This document shows, piece after piece, positions 1 to 9,458 of a stretch of 64,000 nucleotides of DNA. A model generated the notes under the pieces. That model ran no database searches, was not told the DNA's origin, and was given only the letters and a program-made list of their open reading frames with translations. Origin of the DNA: Pedobacter punctiformis. GTDB lineage: Bacteria; Bacteroidota; Bacteroidia; Sphingobacteriales; Sphingobacteriaceae. The stretch covers positions 806,001 through 870,000 of the forward strand of contig NZ_JAPWGM010000001.1 in NCBI RefSeq assembly GCF_027213715.1, in the 5' to 3' direction. Position numbers and translations under genes: made by a program. How positions within the stretch are numbered: position 1 is the stretch's first letter; the number at the start of each line of letters is the position of its first letter.

Positions 1-79
1 CACAAAGCAAGGTGGCTAATAAAAATTTATTGACTTCTGTTTGTGTTAAAAAATGACTGCTCTCGAAAAAACTTTCCAT
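1..79 (-). CDS. Possible start of a gene running off the left edge (partial)
   Basis: An ATG at base 79 on the minus strand opens a frame that stays open for 26 codons to the window edge; it begins MESFFESSHF and continues LTQTEVNKFLL. It lies downstream of the groL terminator, so it would need its own promoter; no clear TAnnTTTG box is seen between it and that terminator. The peptide is too short to assign a family, and a chance open frame of this length in AT-rich DNA is quite possible. Confidence 0.3.
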   Translation of the reverse strand, partial: MESFFESSHFLTQTEVNKFLLATLLC

Positions 80-197
80 ATTAATTGTATCGATTATGAA
101 AATTAGTAAAAATCAGGATATGTTACGCCATTTAATCCGGATAATTTAAAATGGAGAGAGAAAATGCCGACCGGCAAATGCTCCAACAGCTGTAAAA

Positions 198-232
198 CAA
201 AAATTCCCCTAAAGCTTTGGCCTTAGGGGAAT
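198..232 (-). terminator. Intrinsic terminator of groES-groEL
   Basis: A perfect 10-bp inverted repeat (ATTCCCCTAA at 203-212, TTAGGGGAAT at 223-232) with a 10-base loop. On the minus strand it is followed by a T-rich run, which reads as A-rich sequence at 192-203 on the plus strand. It sits about 30 bases past the groL stop codon. Confidence 0.9.
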
Positions 233-263
233 AATTTTATAATAAACCGTTAGGTTGTACGAA

Positions 264-1901
264 TTACATCATACCGCCCATACCGCCGCCGCCCATTGGA
301 GGCATTGATGAGGCACCACCTTCTTCTGGTTCGTCAGCTAAAACAACTTCTGTTGTTAATAACATAGCTGCAATTGAAGCTGCGTTTTCTAATGCTACAC
401 GACTTACTTTAGTTGGATCGATAACACCCGCACCAATTAAGTTTTCGTAAACATCAGTACGTGCATTATAACCGAAATCGGCTTTACCTTCTTTAACTTT
501 TTGAACGACGATAGAACCTTCAATACCTGCGTTTTCACAAATTTGACGTAATGGTTCTTCAATAGCACGGCGAATGATCTGAATACCTGTATTCTCATCT
601 TCGTTAGCACCTTTAAGGTTAGCTAAAGCTTCTACCGCACGGATGAAAGCAACACCACCACCTGCAACGATACCTTCTTCTACAGCCGCACGGGTTGCAT
701 GTAAAGCATCATCAACACGGTCTTTTTTCTCTTTCATTTCAACCTCACTAGCTGCACCAACATAAAGAACTGCAACACCGCCAGCTAATTTAGCTAAACG
801 CTCCTGTAATTTTTCTTTATCGTAATCAGATGTAGTGGTTTCAATTTGTGCTTTGATTTGACTAACACGAGATTTAATATCTTCTGAATTACCAGCACCA
901 TTGATTACTGTTGTATTGTCTTTATCAACAACAACTTTCTCAGCAGAACCTAAATAAGTTAAATCAGCGTTTTCTAGTTTGTAACCTCTTTCTTCTGAAA
1001 CAACGATACCACCAGTTAAAATTGCGATGTCTTCTAACATTGCTTTTCTTCTGTCACCAAAACCCGGAGCTTTAACCGCTACAACTTTCAATGAACCACG
1101 GATTTTGTTAACCACTAATGTAGCTAAAGCTTCACCATCTAAATCTTCAGAAATGATCACCAATGGTTTACCCGTTTGAACTGTTTTTTCTAAAACAGGC
1201 AACAATTCTTTCATGTTGCTGATTTTTTTGTCGTAGATTAAAATGTAAGGGCTATCTAATTCAGCTTCCATTTTATCTGCATTGGTTACAAAATACGGAG
1301 ATAAATAACCTCTGTCAAATTGCATACCTTCTACAGTTTTAACTTCTGTTTCAGTACCTTTTGCTTCTTCTACAGTAATAACACCATCTTTACCAACTTT
1401 GCTCATTGCTTCAGCAATTAAAGCGCCGATAACCTCATCGTTATTTGCTGAGATAGATGCAACTTGTTTAATTTTATTGTTGTCATCACCAACCGCCTGC
1501 GATTGAGATTTTAAGTTTTCTACAACTGCAGCAACTGCTTTGTCGATACCACGTTTTAAATCCATTGGATTTGCACCGGCAGCAACGTTTTTAATACCTG
1601 TTGTAATAATTGCCTGAGCTAAAACGGTTGCAGTAGTTGTACCATCACCAGCAATATCGGCTGTTTTTGAAGCTACTTCTTTAACCATTTGAGCACCCAT
1701 GTTTTCAACCGCATCTTTCAATTCGATTTCTTTAGCAACTGTAACACCATCCTTAGTAATGGCTGGAGAACCGAATTTTTTATCAATAATTACGTTACGT
1801 CCTTTTGGACCTAAAGTTACTTTTACTGCATTCGCAAGAATATCTACACCTCTTTTCAGGGCGTCACGAGCTTCTACGTTATATTTTACTTGTTTTGACA
1901 T
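264..1901 (-). CDS. groL: Chaperonin GroEL (60 kDa)
   Basis: ATP-driven folding chaperonin. It forms double seven-membered rings in the cytosol that enclose unfolded proteins under a GroES cap. The 545 residues are the usual length. The N-terminus [19 protein letters not shown], the ATP-site motif [11 protein letters not shown] near residue 87, the apical-domain block [10 protein letters not shown] and the Gly/Met tail ending GGGGMGGMM are all family hallmarks. The gene follows groS by 99 bases in the same direction and ends at a strong intrinsic terminator, so it is the last gene of a groES-groEL transcript. No CIRCE operator is visible upstream. Control is probably through the element upstream of groS. 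Identification is certain. Confidence 0.99.
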   Translation of the reverse strand: MSKQVKYNVEARDALKRGVDILANAVKVTLGPKGRNVIIDKKFGSPAITKDGVTVAKEIELKDAVENMGAQMVKEVASKTADIAGDGTTTATVLAQAIITTGIKNVAAGANPMDLKRGIDKAVAAVVENLKSQSQAVGDDNNKIKQVASISANNDEVIGALIAEAMSKVGKDGVITVEEAKGTETEVKTVEGMQFDRGYLSPYFVTNADKMEAELDSPYILIYDKKISNMKELLPVLEKTVQTGKPLVIISEDLDGEALATLVVNKIRGSLKVVAVKAPGFGDRRKAMLEDIAILTGGIVVSEERGYKLENADLTYLGSAEKVVVDKDNTTVINGAGNSEDIKSRVSQIKAQIETTTSDYDKEKLQERLAKLAGGVAVLYVGAASEVEMKEKKDRVDDALHATRAAVEEGIVAGGGVAFIRAVEALANLKGANEDENTGIQIIRRAIEEPLRQICENAGIEGSIVVQKVKEGKADFGYNARTDVYENLIGAGVIDPTKVSRVALENAASIAAMLLTTEVVLADEPEEGGASSMPPMGGGGMGGMM

Positions 1902-2000
1902 TTTTAAGGAATTATTTTAAAGTTTTCATGTTGGAAAGCTGAAACATTTCAACCCTCCGCTTTATATTATTGCAACGTTTAAGGTTACAACATTAGATTT

Positions 2001-2291
2001 TTACCCAACGATTGCGTAAATATCAGTTTCACGCATAATTAAGTAATCTTTACCTTCGATAGGAAGTTCTGTACCACCGTATTTACCATATAAAACTACG
2101 TCACCAACTTTAACACTTGGTTTTTTTCCTTCAGAATCTTCTTCAGAAACAGAAACTACAGTTCCTTTAGATGGTTTTTCTTTAGCAGTATCAGGAATAT
2201 ACAAACCTGATGCAGTTTTTTCTTCTGCCGCAGCCGGCTCCACTATTACTCTGTTCGAACTGCCAGCAATTGGTTTAAGGTTTAACGCCAT
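2001..2291 (-). CDS. groS: Co-chaperonin GroES (10 kDa)
   Basis: Heptameric lid of the GroEL chamber. The 96 residues are the normal length. The protein begins [19 protein letters not shown], contains the mobile-loop region ([21 protein letters not shown], broken here for length as [10 protein letters not shown] and [11 protein letters not shown]) and ends [12 protein letters not shown]-like as [13 protein letters not shown]. It is transcribed ahead of groL. The upstream region holds a 13-base element and a -7-like box at 2406-2445, giving a predicted 5' leader of about 110 bases. Confidence 0.98.
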   Translation of the reverse strand: MALNLKPIAGSSNRVIVEPAAAEEKTASGLYIPDTAKEKPSKGTVVSVSEEDSEGKKPSVKVGDVVLYGKYGGTELPIEGKDYLIMRETDIYAIVG

Positions 2292-2405
2292 AACTTTTAT
2301 TATTTTTTATTTTGATTTGAGTTTTTTACTAAACATACAATTAACACATTTTATGCCAAGTGCTTTTCAGGGACAAATTTGCACCTGTACTGTCAATTTT
2401 ATAAA

Positions 2406-2445
2406 CAAACCAAGAATCTTATTAAAAAATGGTGTCAGCTTGGCA
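2406..2445 (-). promoter_or_regulatory. Putative groES promoter with TGCCA-AGC-TGACA element
   Basis: On the minus strand the element TGCCAAGCTGACA (2433-2445) is followed after 19 bases by TTGGTTTG (2406-2413), close to the Bacteroidota -7 consensus TAnnTTTG. A sister element lies in the same arrangement upstream of miaB. The rest of the 311-base gap 2292-2602 holds only this site, an AT-rich leader and the secG terminator. The open frame on the plus strand at 2317-2613 overlaps these signals and is not taken as a gene. Confidence 0.5.
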
Positions 2446-2550
2446 GGCAGGATTTTGGTTTTTCGCCAGCACCAACCAAAATCAGTGTTTACGCCTGGAA
2501 TAAGTGATTGCTCAAAATTTGCAGAAACTGCATATACTTTGGGGTTTAAA

Positions 2551-2583
2551 CAAAAAAAGCTTTCCCTTTTGAGGAAAGCTTTT
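2551..2583 (-). terminator. Intrinsic terminator after secG
   Basis: An 11-bp perfect stem (AAAAGCTTTCC at 2555-2565, GGAAAGCTTTT at 2573-2583) with a 7-base loop, followed on the minus strand by a T run. It begins about 20 bases past the secG stop and separates the miaB-secG operon from groES-groEL. Confidence 0.88.
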
Positions 2584-2602
2584 CAATACCGACTGGGTAT
2601 AA

Positions 2603-2965
2603 TTATTTTTTAGTTGTATCTGTTGTTGCCGGAGCAGGTGCTGCCGGTTTAGTGTTGTTTAAAGAACCGCCACCAATTGCAGATGGTGTAGGTGTTTTAT
2701 TTAAACGCTCCTGAATTTCAGTATTACCTACCGCAGCAGAACCGCCAGTTTTAGCAATTGTAGTAATTGATAAGGTTAATACAACAATTGCCGCTAACAA
2801 TACCCACGATCCTTTTTCTAAAACATCGCCTGTACGTTGTACGCCAAACATATTGCTACCGCCGCCGCCTGTTGCCAAACCACCACCTTTAGGATTTTGT
2901 ATCAACACAAATAAGCCCAAGGCTACACATACAATAATTAATAAAATGATTAAAAAGGTTATCAT
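2603..2965 (-). CDS. secG: Preprotein translocase subunit SecG
   Basis: Small auxiliary subunit of the SecYEG protein-export channel in the inner membrane. The 120 residues begin with a hydrophobic helix (about residues 2-22), then the family motif NPKGGGLA followed by a glycine stretch and SNMFG, then a second membrane helix (about 52-72). The C-terminal 45 residues form a Pro/Ala/Thr-rich low-complexity tail, longer than in E. coli SecG but common in this phylum. It lies 13 bases after the TPR gene and is the last gene of the miaB operon, followed by a terminator. Confidence 0.95.
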   Translation of the reverse strand: MITFLIILLIIVCVALGLFVLIQNPKGGGLATGGGGSNMFGVQRTGDVLEKGSWVLLAAIVVLTLSITTIAKTGGSAAVGNTEIQERLNKTPTPSAIGGGSLNNTKPAAPAPATTDTTKK

Positions 2966-2978
2966 GGTTAAATATATT

Positions 2979-4037
2979 TTAAAATTTCTTTTCTATAGAT
3001 TGGATAAGGTCGGCAAAGTAACGGCTTTTTTCTGGATATTTCAAACTTAATTTTTTATAAGTATCTATGGCTTTGTGGTAAAGCATTTGCTCGATATAAA
3101 TTTTAGCTAAAGTTTCCGAAACAAGGTCGTAATGATCTTCTGCACTCTTTTTGGCTTTATTTTCGTTATCAATCTGCTCTGGTTTAGGTGGCTTAATGGT
3201 TGGGTCTTCTTTTAAAAACTTATCAATAATCTCTGCTCCCTTTGCATCTTTCAGTTCTGCTGTTGGATATTCGGCTAAATGATCGGCAACTTCAAATGGC
3301 GTTTGAATGTGAAAAATATGCTCTACATACTGTTGTTGAAACTCAGCGCCTCCGCTTTGTTTTTGTACAGGTGGTTGCTGTTTTTCTAAACCTGGTTTTG
3401 GTTGCGCATAAGGCTGAAAAATTTGTTCATGCTCTTTGCGGGTTTTGGCCAGCCACCATAAAAAAGTATACGGAAGCTGATCGTCATCGTACCTGGAAAC
3501 AAAATTTATTTCAGGTTCATCTGGTACAACCGTTTCAATTTCCGGTGCTTCAGCAATTACATCTGTGCTTAATTTTTGTTCAAAAGCAAAGAAATCCGTT
3601 GCCACTACACTTTCTACAAACGTATCTTCCAGAGGAGGACTATCCATTAAATGCTGGTCTGTTCCCGGCAAATTGTTGGGTGTTTCGATATGGATATTTC
3701 GAGTGAGGTCAGTTTTAGCTACCGAAGGCTCAATAATATCCTGATCAAGTTCTCTTATTTCTTCAAAAACCTCCTCTTCATTATTTTCTTCAACCAAAAT
3801 ATCTTCCTGCTCTGAAACATCGCTGTCAGCAGTAGTTTGAAGAATGGAATATAAAATGTTTCGGTTGCTGTATAAAGCAGCTTTGGAAATAAACTGAGCA
3901 TCGGCTTTAGCCAAAAGCACATGTATTACCTGTGCATAAGGATATTGCACCAGCATTTCCTGCAACATAGGCACATGCTCCGGCCTTACCTTTTCAGGTT
4001 TTGCTATTAAATTTGCCAGTAGCTGTTTGTTATCCAT
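2979..4037 (-). CDS. TPR-containing protein of unknown function
   Basis: A 352-residue protein without a signal peptide. The first 70 residues are helical (starting MDNKQLLANLIAKPEKVRPE). The middle (about 75-280) is acidic and low in complexity, with a Gln/Pro-rich patch. The C-terminus (about 300-345) carries a tetratricopeptide-like pair including ALAKIY-like LAKIYIEQMLYHKAIDTYKKL. It sits between lptE and secG in one orientation, an arrangement I recall from other Bacteroidota, which suggests a role near the envelope or secretion. No enzymatic motif is visible. The acidic linker and TPRs point to a protein-interaction role, which is inference. Confidence 0.8.
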   Translation of the reverse strand: MDNKQLLANLIAKPEKVRPEHVPMLQEMLVQYPYAQVIHVLLAKADAQFISKAALYSNRNILYSILQTTADSDVSEQEDILVEENNEEEVFEEIRELDQDIIEPSVAKTDLTRNIHIETPNNLPGTDQHLMDSPPLEDTFVESVVATDFFAFEQKLSTDVIAEAPEIETVVPDEPEINFVSRYDDDQLPYTFLWWLAKTRKEHEQIFQPYAQPKPGLEKQQPPVQKQSGGAEFQQQYVEHIFHIQTPFEVADHLAEYPTAELKDAKGAEIIDKFLKEDPTIKPPKPEQIDNENKAKKSAEDHYDLVSETLAKIYIEQMLYHKAIDTYKKLSLKYPEKSRYFADLIQSIEKKF

Positions 4038-4092
4038 TATTGAGGTTTGCTGCTAAGTTAGAAATGTAAGTGGTTTTTTCCAAAAGTTTCTA

Positions 4093-4123
4093 CCTTGATG
4101 AGGATGCTATCCTAAGCATCAGG
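4093..4123 (-). other. Intercistronic hairpin between lptE and the TPR gene
   Basis: An imperfect stem-loop: CCTTGATG then AGGAT at the left, loop GCT, then ATCCT and CATCAGG at the right. It has no T run directly after it on the minus strand, so it looks more like an mRNA stability or processing structure inside the operon than a terminator. Confidence 0.35.
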
Positions 4124-4184
4124 CTGTAAGTTTTTCTCTAAATAAATTTCAGACGAAGAATTATTCCTTTAAAAAATTGCAACC

Positions 4185-4694
4185 CTACCATTGTGCAAAG
4201 GCACGGTTAAACACATCGTCCGTTAGTTGCTTGTTAATGGTTTCTATTGCGGCAGGCAATAAGGATTGAATAGGTGCACCGTTAAGGAAATCATAATAAC
4301 GGGTAAAACTTTCTTCAAAGCTTTCTTTCTCATGATCTTTAATGGTATTGGTATATTTGACAGAAACCGTAATGGTTAACCTGTTGGCCGCAGCTGTTGG
4401 GGTGCTGTTTGATTGTAATGCAGTAGGTTTAATTTCATAACCGGTAATACGTCCTTCAAATATAGCCTGACCTTCGGTTGGTACAATACTTAAACGGGTT
4501 TGGTTACGGATTTTGGTTTTTACAGCTTCGGTAAACTGATTGCTCAGTCCCGGCACCACCAATGGCGCATTATTTTCGAAAACTCTAACGGTTACCGTTT
4601 TCATATCCGGAGGGATAGACGCCCCGCTAAATTTATAAGAACAAGAATAACTTAGAGCAGCAATAATCAGTAATCCAAATAGTTTAATCTTCAT
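4185..4694 (-). CDS. lptE: LPS-assembly lipoprotein, LptE family
   Basis: Outer-membrane lipoprotein of 169 residues. In the known system LptE plugs the LptD barrel that places lipopolysaccharide in the outer leaflet. The N-terminus is a lipoprotein signal (MKIKLFGLLIIAALSYSC, with the lipobox cysteine at residue 18). It is followed by SYKFSGASIPPDMKTVTV, the usual start of the Bacteroidota LptE family, and by beta-rich sequence with a conserved FxGRITGYEIKP segment. It follows the sigma-54-type regulator gene by 33 bases. Symbol assigned by family resemblance; sequence similarity to E. coli LptE would be low. Confidence 0.85.
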   Translation of the reverse strand: MKIKLFGLLIIAALSYSCSYKFSGASIPPDMKTVTVRVFENNAPLVVPGLSNQFTEAVKTKIRNQTRLSIVPTEGQAIFEGRITGYEIKPTALQSNSTPTAAANRLTITVSVKYTNTIKDHEKESFEESFTRYYDFLNGAPIQSLLPAAIETINKQLTDDVFNRAFAQW

Positions 4695-4727
4695 AATGAT
4701 AAAGGAAATTTTCGTAGTTAAACGACC

Positions 4728-5969
4728 TTATAAATTTAATTCTTTAATTTTTCTGTAGAGGGTACGTTCAGATATTCCCAATTCCTGAGCGGCAAATTTA
4801 CGCTTGCCTTTATGCTTTTTCAATGCTTTTTTTATCAGATCGGATTCTTTATCAACCAATGACAATGATTCTTCCACTTCTTCTGCATCATGCGCATAAT
4901 TGTAATCCGCATTATTATTGCTGTTGTTATTCGGCGTTGCATGCTGAATGGTAAAGGCGTGTTCCTGTCCGGCGGGTAACTCCACATCTCTGTAAAGCTG
5001 GTTAATATATTGAGGATTATCAGCCAAAACTGTTGCGGTGTTTCCCCCATGCTGAATAATTTCGGCAACCAGTTTTTTAAGTTCTACCATATCCTTTTTC
5101 ATATCAAACAAAACTTTATACAAAATATCTCTTTCTGTAAAATCTTCTTTTGATGATGAATTAATCGCCATTGGCAAATTGCTGCCGGCTTCGTTCGGAA
5201 TATAGTTTAAGATGGCTTGTCCGGTTACGTTACGATCTTTTTCAAGCACACAAATTTGCTCAGCAATATTTTTTAACTGGCGCACATTACCCGGCCAGCT
5301 GTAGTTTGTTAAAATCTGTATGGCTTCTGGTTCCAGGTTTAACCCCGGACTCCGGTATTTATCGCTAAAATCGGCAGAAAATTTCCTGAATAACAGGTAA
5401 ATATCTTCTTTACGTTCTTTTAACGCCGGAATACGCAAAGGAACTGTATTTAACCTGTAGTATAAATCTTCGCGAAACTTCCCGCTTTTTACGCGGTTAT
5501 ATACATCAACGTTGGTTGCTGCAATAATACGAACATCCGTTTTTTGAACTTTAGAAGAGCCTACACGCAGGTATTCGCCACTTTCTAAAATCCTCAGTAA
5601 ACGGGCCTGGGTACCCAATGGTAATTCTGCTACCTCATCTAAAAATATTGTTCCACCGTTTGCAACTTCAAAATAACCTTTACGTGCTTCATGTGCACCG
5701 GTAAACGACCCTTTTTCGTGTCCAAACAATTCAGAATCAATTGTTCCTTCAGGAATGGCACCGCAATTTACTGCAATAAAAGCACCATGTTTGCGGGCAC
5801 TTAACTGATGAATAATTTGCGAGAAAACTTCTTTACCGCTACCACTTTCGCCTGTAATTAACACCGACATATCTGTTGGCGCTACCTGACCGGCAATATC
5901 TATAGCGCGGTTAAGCAATGGCGAATTACCAATAATGCCGAACCGCTGTTTAATATTTTGTGTATCCAT
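4728..5969 (-). CDS. Sigma-54-type enhancer-binding regulator (AAA+ / Fis HTH)
   Basis: A 413-residue transcription activator that would remodel RNA polymerase bearing sigma-54. It starts almost directly with the AAA+ domain: Walker A GESGSGKE near residue 40, the loop that contacts sigma-54 as GSFTGA (the common form is GAFTGA), Walker B GGTIFLDEVAEL, and the arginine-finger region near FREDLYYRLN. There is no N-terminal receiver, GAF or PAS domain, so activity is not obviously switched by phosphorylation or a ligand. An Asn-rich linker (about residues 345-365) precedes a Fis-type helix-turn-helix ending AAQELGISERTLYRKIKEL. It lies 49 bases after miaB and 33 before lptE. Confidence 0.93.
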   Translation of the reverse strand: MDTQNIKQRFGIIGNSPLLNRAIDIAGQVAPTDMSVLITGESGSGKEVFSQIIHQLSARKHGAFIAVNCGAIPEGTIDSELFGHEKGSFTGAHEARKGYFEVANGGTIFLDEVAELPLGTQARLLRILESGEYLRVGSSKVQKTDVRIIAATNVDVYNRVKSGKFREDLYYRLNTVPLRIPALKERKEDIYLLFRKFSADFSDKYRSPGLNLEPEAIQILTNYSWPGNVRQLKNIAEQICVLEKDRNVTGQAILNYIPNEAGSNLPMAINSSSKEDFTERDILYKVLFDMKKDMVELKKLVAEIIQHGGNTATVLADNPQYINQLYRDVELPAGQEHAFTIQHATPNNNSNNNADYNYAHDAEEVEESLSLVDKESDLIKKALKKHKGKRKFAAQELGISERTLYRKIKELNL

Positions 5970-6018
5970 TTATTCCGTTTTCAATAGGTAAAGTGTTTAG
6001 CAATCCTAATGTTTTCTA

Positions 6019-7434
6019 CTATACAATCTTTCCGATCAGCGTGGCTGAAGTACATTTTTCTATGTAAACATTTGCATACTGACCAGGTTTTACGCCATCA
6101 ATTACAGGAAAAATGGCCATCGCACCACTATCTCCCCTTCCGCAATAATCTTTATCTGACTTTTTTGATGTTCCTTCAATTAAAACTCTAACCGTTTTAC
6201 CTACCCACTCCTTCAAACGCATTAATGAGTGGGCTTGTTGTTTAGCTAAAATTTCGGCTAAACGACGTTTTTTAACTTCTTCAGGAATATCATCTTCCAG
6301 TTTTCTGGCTGCTAAAGTTCCGGGTCTTTCCGAATAAGTGAAATTATAAGCAAAGTCATATTGTACATAATCCATCATGCTTAATGTTTCTTCGTGTTCT
6401 TCTTCTGTTTCGGTGCAAAAACCCGCAATAATATCGGTAGAAATGGCGCAACCCGGGATAATTTTACGGATGGCATCAATGCGGTTGATGTACCACTCTC
6501 GGGTGTAAGTACGGTTCATGAGTTCCAATACACGGGTATTACCTGATTGAACCGGTAAGTGAATGTAATTACAAATGTTATCGTATTTTGCTATGGTATA
6601 TAAAACCTCATCGGTAATATCTTTAGGATGTGAAGTAGAGAAACGTACACGCAAATCAGGGCTAACCAAAGCGGTTTGTTCTAATAAATGGGCAAAATTT
6701 ACGGTTTCTGTACCATCTTCTGATGTCCAGGTGTAAGAATCTACATTTTGACCTAAAAGTGTAACCTCACGGTAACCGGCATCAAATAAACTCTGAGCTT
6801 CTGCAATAATTGAATGTGCATCTCTGCTGCGCTCGCGACCACGGGTAAAGGGCACTACACAGAAAGAACACATGTTGTTGCAGCCACGGGTAATGGAAAT
6901 AAATGCAGTAATTCCGTTGCTGTTTAAACGAACGGGGCTAATATCTGCATAAGTTTCTTCACGTGATAAAAGTACATTTACCGCTTTATGTCCGGTTTCT
7001 ACCTGTTCAATTAAGTTAGGTAAATCCCGGTAAGCATCCGGACCCACTACCACATCAACCAAACGTTCTTCTTCTAAAAATTTAGATTTTAAACGTTCTG
7101 CCATACAACCCAAAACTCCAACGATTAATTTAGGATTACGCCGTTTTTCAACCCCAAACTGCGATAGGCGATTTCTAACCCGTGTTTCTGCATTCTCGCG
7201 AATGGAGCATGTATTGATAAAAATAACATCAGCCTGATGATAATCATTGGTGGTTTCAAATCCTGTTTCTGATAGAATGGAGGCTACAATTTCGCTATCC
7301 GCAAAATTCATCGCACAACCATAACTCTCAATATATAATTTACGTCCATCGGCTTTTTCCGGGGTATCTAAAATTAAAGCTTCACCCTGCCGAGCCTCAT
7401 CGTGTGTCTTATCCTGTACTTGTAAATCAATCAT
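6019..7434 (-). CDS. miaB: tRNA-2-methylthio-N6-dimethylallyladenosine synthase MiaB
   Basis: Radical-SAM methylthiotransferase that adds the 2-methylthio group to i6A37 of tRNAs reading UNN codons. The 471 residues hold an N-terminal MTTase domain with cysteines in ESYGCAMN (Cys40), NTCSIREN and GVLGCMAE that bind the auxiliary cluster. The radical-SAM triad follows in [19 protein letters not shown], and there is a C-terminal TRAM domain (about 400-465). It heads the minus-strand operon that runs through the regulator, lptE, the TPR gene and secG. The upstream promoter carries the 13-base element shared with groES. Confidence 0.97.
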   Translation of the reverse strand: MIDLQVQDKTHDEARQGEALILDTPEKADGRKLYIESYGCAMNFADSEIVASILSETGFETTNDYHQADVIFINTCSIRENAETRVRNRLSQFGVEKRRNPKLIVGVLGCMAERLKSKFLEEERLVDVVVGPDAYRDLPNLIEQVETGHKAVNVLLSREETYADISPVRLNSNGITAFISITRGCNNMCSFCVVPFTRGRERSRDAHSIIAEAQSLFDAGYREVTLLGQNVDSYTWTSEDGTETVNFAHLLEQTALVSPDLRVRFSTSHPKDITDEVLYTIAKYDNICNYIHLPVQSGNTRVLELMNRTYTREWYINRIDAIRKIIPGCAISTDIIAGFCTETEEEHEETLSMMDYVQYDFAYNFTYSERPGTLAARKLEDDIPEEVKKRRLAEILAKQQAHSLMRLKEWVGKTVRVLIEGTSKKSDKDYCGRGDSGAMAIFPVIDGVKPGQYANVYIEKCTSATLIGKIV

Positions 7435-7457
7435 TATTTAAAAAGATTTTGGGATTG

Positions 7458-7496
7458 CAAAAATACATAAATAAAATTAAAAATGACAGTTTGACA
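7458..7496 (-). promoter_or_regulatory. Putative miaB promoter with TGTCA-AAC-TGTCA element
   Basis: On the minus strand TGTCAAACTGTCA (7484-7496) is followed after 18 bases by TATTTTTG (7458-7465), an exact match to TAnnTTTG. The same layout is found upstream of groES. The -7 box lies 24 bases before the miaB start codon. Confidence 0.6.
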
Positions 7497-7530
7497 TGTT
7501 TGGGCCTGATCATTACTTAAAACTGACGAT

Positions 7531-7538
7531 TAACTTTG
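7531..7538 (+). promoter_or_regulatory. -7 promoter box of the AsmA-like gene pair
   Basis: TAACTTTG matches the Bacteroidota -7 consensus TAnnTTTG, 72 bases before the ATG at 7611. No good -33 TTTG is placed 19 bases upstream. It is divergent from the miaB promoter. Confidence 0.4.
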
Positions 7539-7610
7539 TTTTTCGGAGAAAATTGTTTTAAAAACCTTTTCTACCAGAATCTGTTTTATAGCGATAAACA
7601 AATCAGACAA

Positions 7611-9395
7611 ATGACAAATAAGAGAAAAAAATTATGGCTTTGGATTACCGGAATAACAGGTGCTTTAATTTTAATTGTCTCGGTAGCGGCCATAATTTTA
7701 TCTGCTACATGGAAACCATTACTGACTGAAAAAATTAAGGCTGGTGTTTACAATGGCTCTCACCATCTTTATAAAATTGATTTCAAAAATATTAACCTGA
7801 ATATAATTACCGGAAGTTTAGCCTTGCACGAGGTTACGCTTACACCCGACTCTGCAGTATTTGACAGTTTAAAAATGAAAGGGTTAGCGCCACCTAATCT
7901 TTTTCTGCTCAAGCTTAAAAAGTTACAGATTTCACGTGTGGGTATTTTAACCGCTTATTTTAAAAAACATGCTGAAGTGGGTTCTATTGTACTGGAAAAA
8001 CCCTCCATAAACATGATTTTTAACAAAGTACCCAAGAAACCGGATGCTGTTGAACCTGAAAAAACATTATACGATCAAATATCCGGTACATTAAAAGCCA
8101 TCCACGTTAAAAATATAAAAATTGTAGATGCTGATTTCGACTACATCAATAAAAGTACTTCAAAAACGACTATCAATTCTATAAAGCATCTTAATGTAAA
8201 CATCAAAGATTTTCTGCTGGATTCTCTTTCTCAAAGCGATACCACCCGATTTTATTACACGAAGGATATTTCTTTTGAAATTGCAGGATATAAGTCTTTA
8301 ACCAAGGATAAAATGTACACCATGAAAGTAGATACCATTAGTGGTTCTGCTGCTTCAAAAAAGATTAATATCAAGGGGTTTAAATTAATTCCGATGTATC
8401 CGGAGTTAGCTTTTGCCCGGAAATATAACGTGCAGAAAGACCGTTATAATTTAGCTTTTGACCGGATTGAATTTGCAGGTGTAGATTTTACAGGCCTTAG
8501 TAATGATCAAAAAATATATGCCAAATCGTTAAAAATTGGTCCGGCTAAAGTAGAAGTATTCATGAGCAGGGAGTCTCCTCCGCCACCAGGTTTGGATAAA
8601 GGCCGGAATTTTCCGCACATGGCCTTAAAAAGATTAAACATTCAAACTTTAATAGATACGGTTAAAATTAGAAACATTGATGTTAAATATGGCGAATACA
8701 ATCCGGCAAGTAAGAAAATTGGTTCCGTAGAATTTAAAAATCTAACGGGTAATATTCTCAATGTAACTAACGACAGTACCCAGCTGACTAAAAACAATTA
8801 TGCCCATGCAGATTTAAATAGTTTGCTGATGGGATCGGGTAAGTTGAATGTAAAAATAGATTTTAATTTAACGGCAAATAATGGCGCCTTCGGTTATAGC
8901 GGAAGTTTGGGCGCTTTTAATTTCAAACAGTTAAATCCATTATCGGTTGCATTGGGTCTTGTGGAAATAGAAAGCGGCCAGGTACAACATATAGATTTTA
9001 AAGCCAATGGAAATTTACACAGTGCAACAGGTTCGATAAATATGCTTTACACCAATTTAAAGGTTAAACTCCTGTCGGATAATATTGATGGCGAAGGCAC
9101 CAAAGAAAAAGGTTTATTGTCATTCCTTGCAAATTCTATTTTGGTAAAAGATCAGAATCCGACCAGGGGTGAGGCACCAAGAACAGCCACAATGACCAAT
9201 ACAAGGATCAATTCGGCCTCTTTCTTTAATTTGATGTGGAAGACTATTTTTACCGGCATCAGAGACATTACCGGTGTTGGAATTGTTCCGGTAAAAGATC
9301 CGGTAAAACAGCAAAAGGTAATTGCTAAAAAAATAAGGGAACAAAAAAGAGCCGATAGAAAAGCAGCAAGGCAGGCAAAAAGAGATAAAAACTAG
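7611..9395 (+). CDS. AsmA-like membrane-anchored protein (first paralogue)
   Basis: A 594-residue protein with one N-terminal transmembrane helix (about residues 8-31) after a basic start MTNKRKKLWLW, a long beta-rich periplasmic body, and a strongly basic tail (last 25 residues mostly Lys/Arg/Ala). The layout and repeats such as ...GSLALHEVTLTPD and SGKLNVKIDFNL resemble AsmA/DUF748-type proteins, which are linked to lipid transport or outer-membrane assembly. That functional link is inference. I chose ATG 7611 because an upstream in-frame start at 7536 would overlap the -7 box and add an atypical N-terminus. It is paralogous to the next gene along its whole length. Confidence 0.75.
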   Translation: MTNKRKKLWLWITGITGALILIVSVAAIILSATWKPLLTEKIKAGVYNGSHHLYKIDFKNINLNIITGSLALHEVTLTPDSAVFDSLKMKGLAPPNLFLLKLKKLQISRVGILTAYFKKHAEVGSIVLEKPSINMIFNKVPKKPDAVEPEKTLYDQISGTLKAIHVKNIKIVDADFDYINKSTSKTTINSIKHLNVNIKDFLLDSLSQSDTTRFYYTKDISFEIAGYKSLTKDKMYTMKVDTISGSAASKKINIKGFKLIPMYPELAFARKYNVQKDRYNLAFDRIEFAGVDFTGLSNDQKIYAKSLKIGPAKVEVFMSRESPPPPGLDKGRNFPHMALKRLNIQTLIDTVKIRNIDVKYGEYNPASKKIGSVEFKNLTGNILNVTNDSTQLTKNNYAHADLNSLLMGSGKLNVKIDFNLTANNGAFGYSGSLGAFNFKQLNPLSVALGLVEIESGQVQHIDFKANGNLHSATGSINMLYTNLKVKLLSDNIDGEGTKEKGLLSFLANSILVKDQNPTRGEAPRTATMTNTRINSASFFNLMWKTIFTGIRDITGVGIVPVKDPVKQQKVIAKKIREQKRADRKAARQAKRDKN

Positions 9396-9458
9396 CAACA
9401 CATCTTTAACAAATACGTTTATAAATGTATATTGCTAATCAAATCCCATACTTTTTAA

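Noticed and set aside
2292-2602. CIRCE operator for groES-groEL
   Set aside because: The TTAGCACTC-N9-GAGTGCTAA pattern is not present; only the 13-base TGCCA/TGACA element was found.
2317-2613. 98-residue plus-strand ORF before groES
   Set aside because: It overlaps the putative groES promoter, the leader and the secG terminator, and its protein has no recognisable features; a chance frame.
3242-3706. 154-residue plus-strand ORF antisense to the TPR gene
   Set aside because: Shadow frame on the opposite strand of a gene whose protein has family-like features; no start signal and unusual composition.
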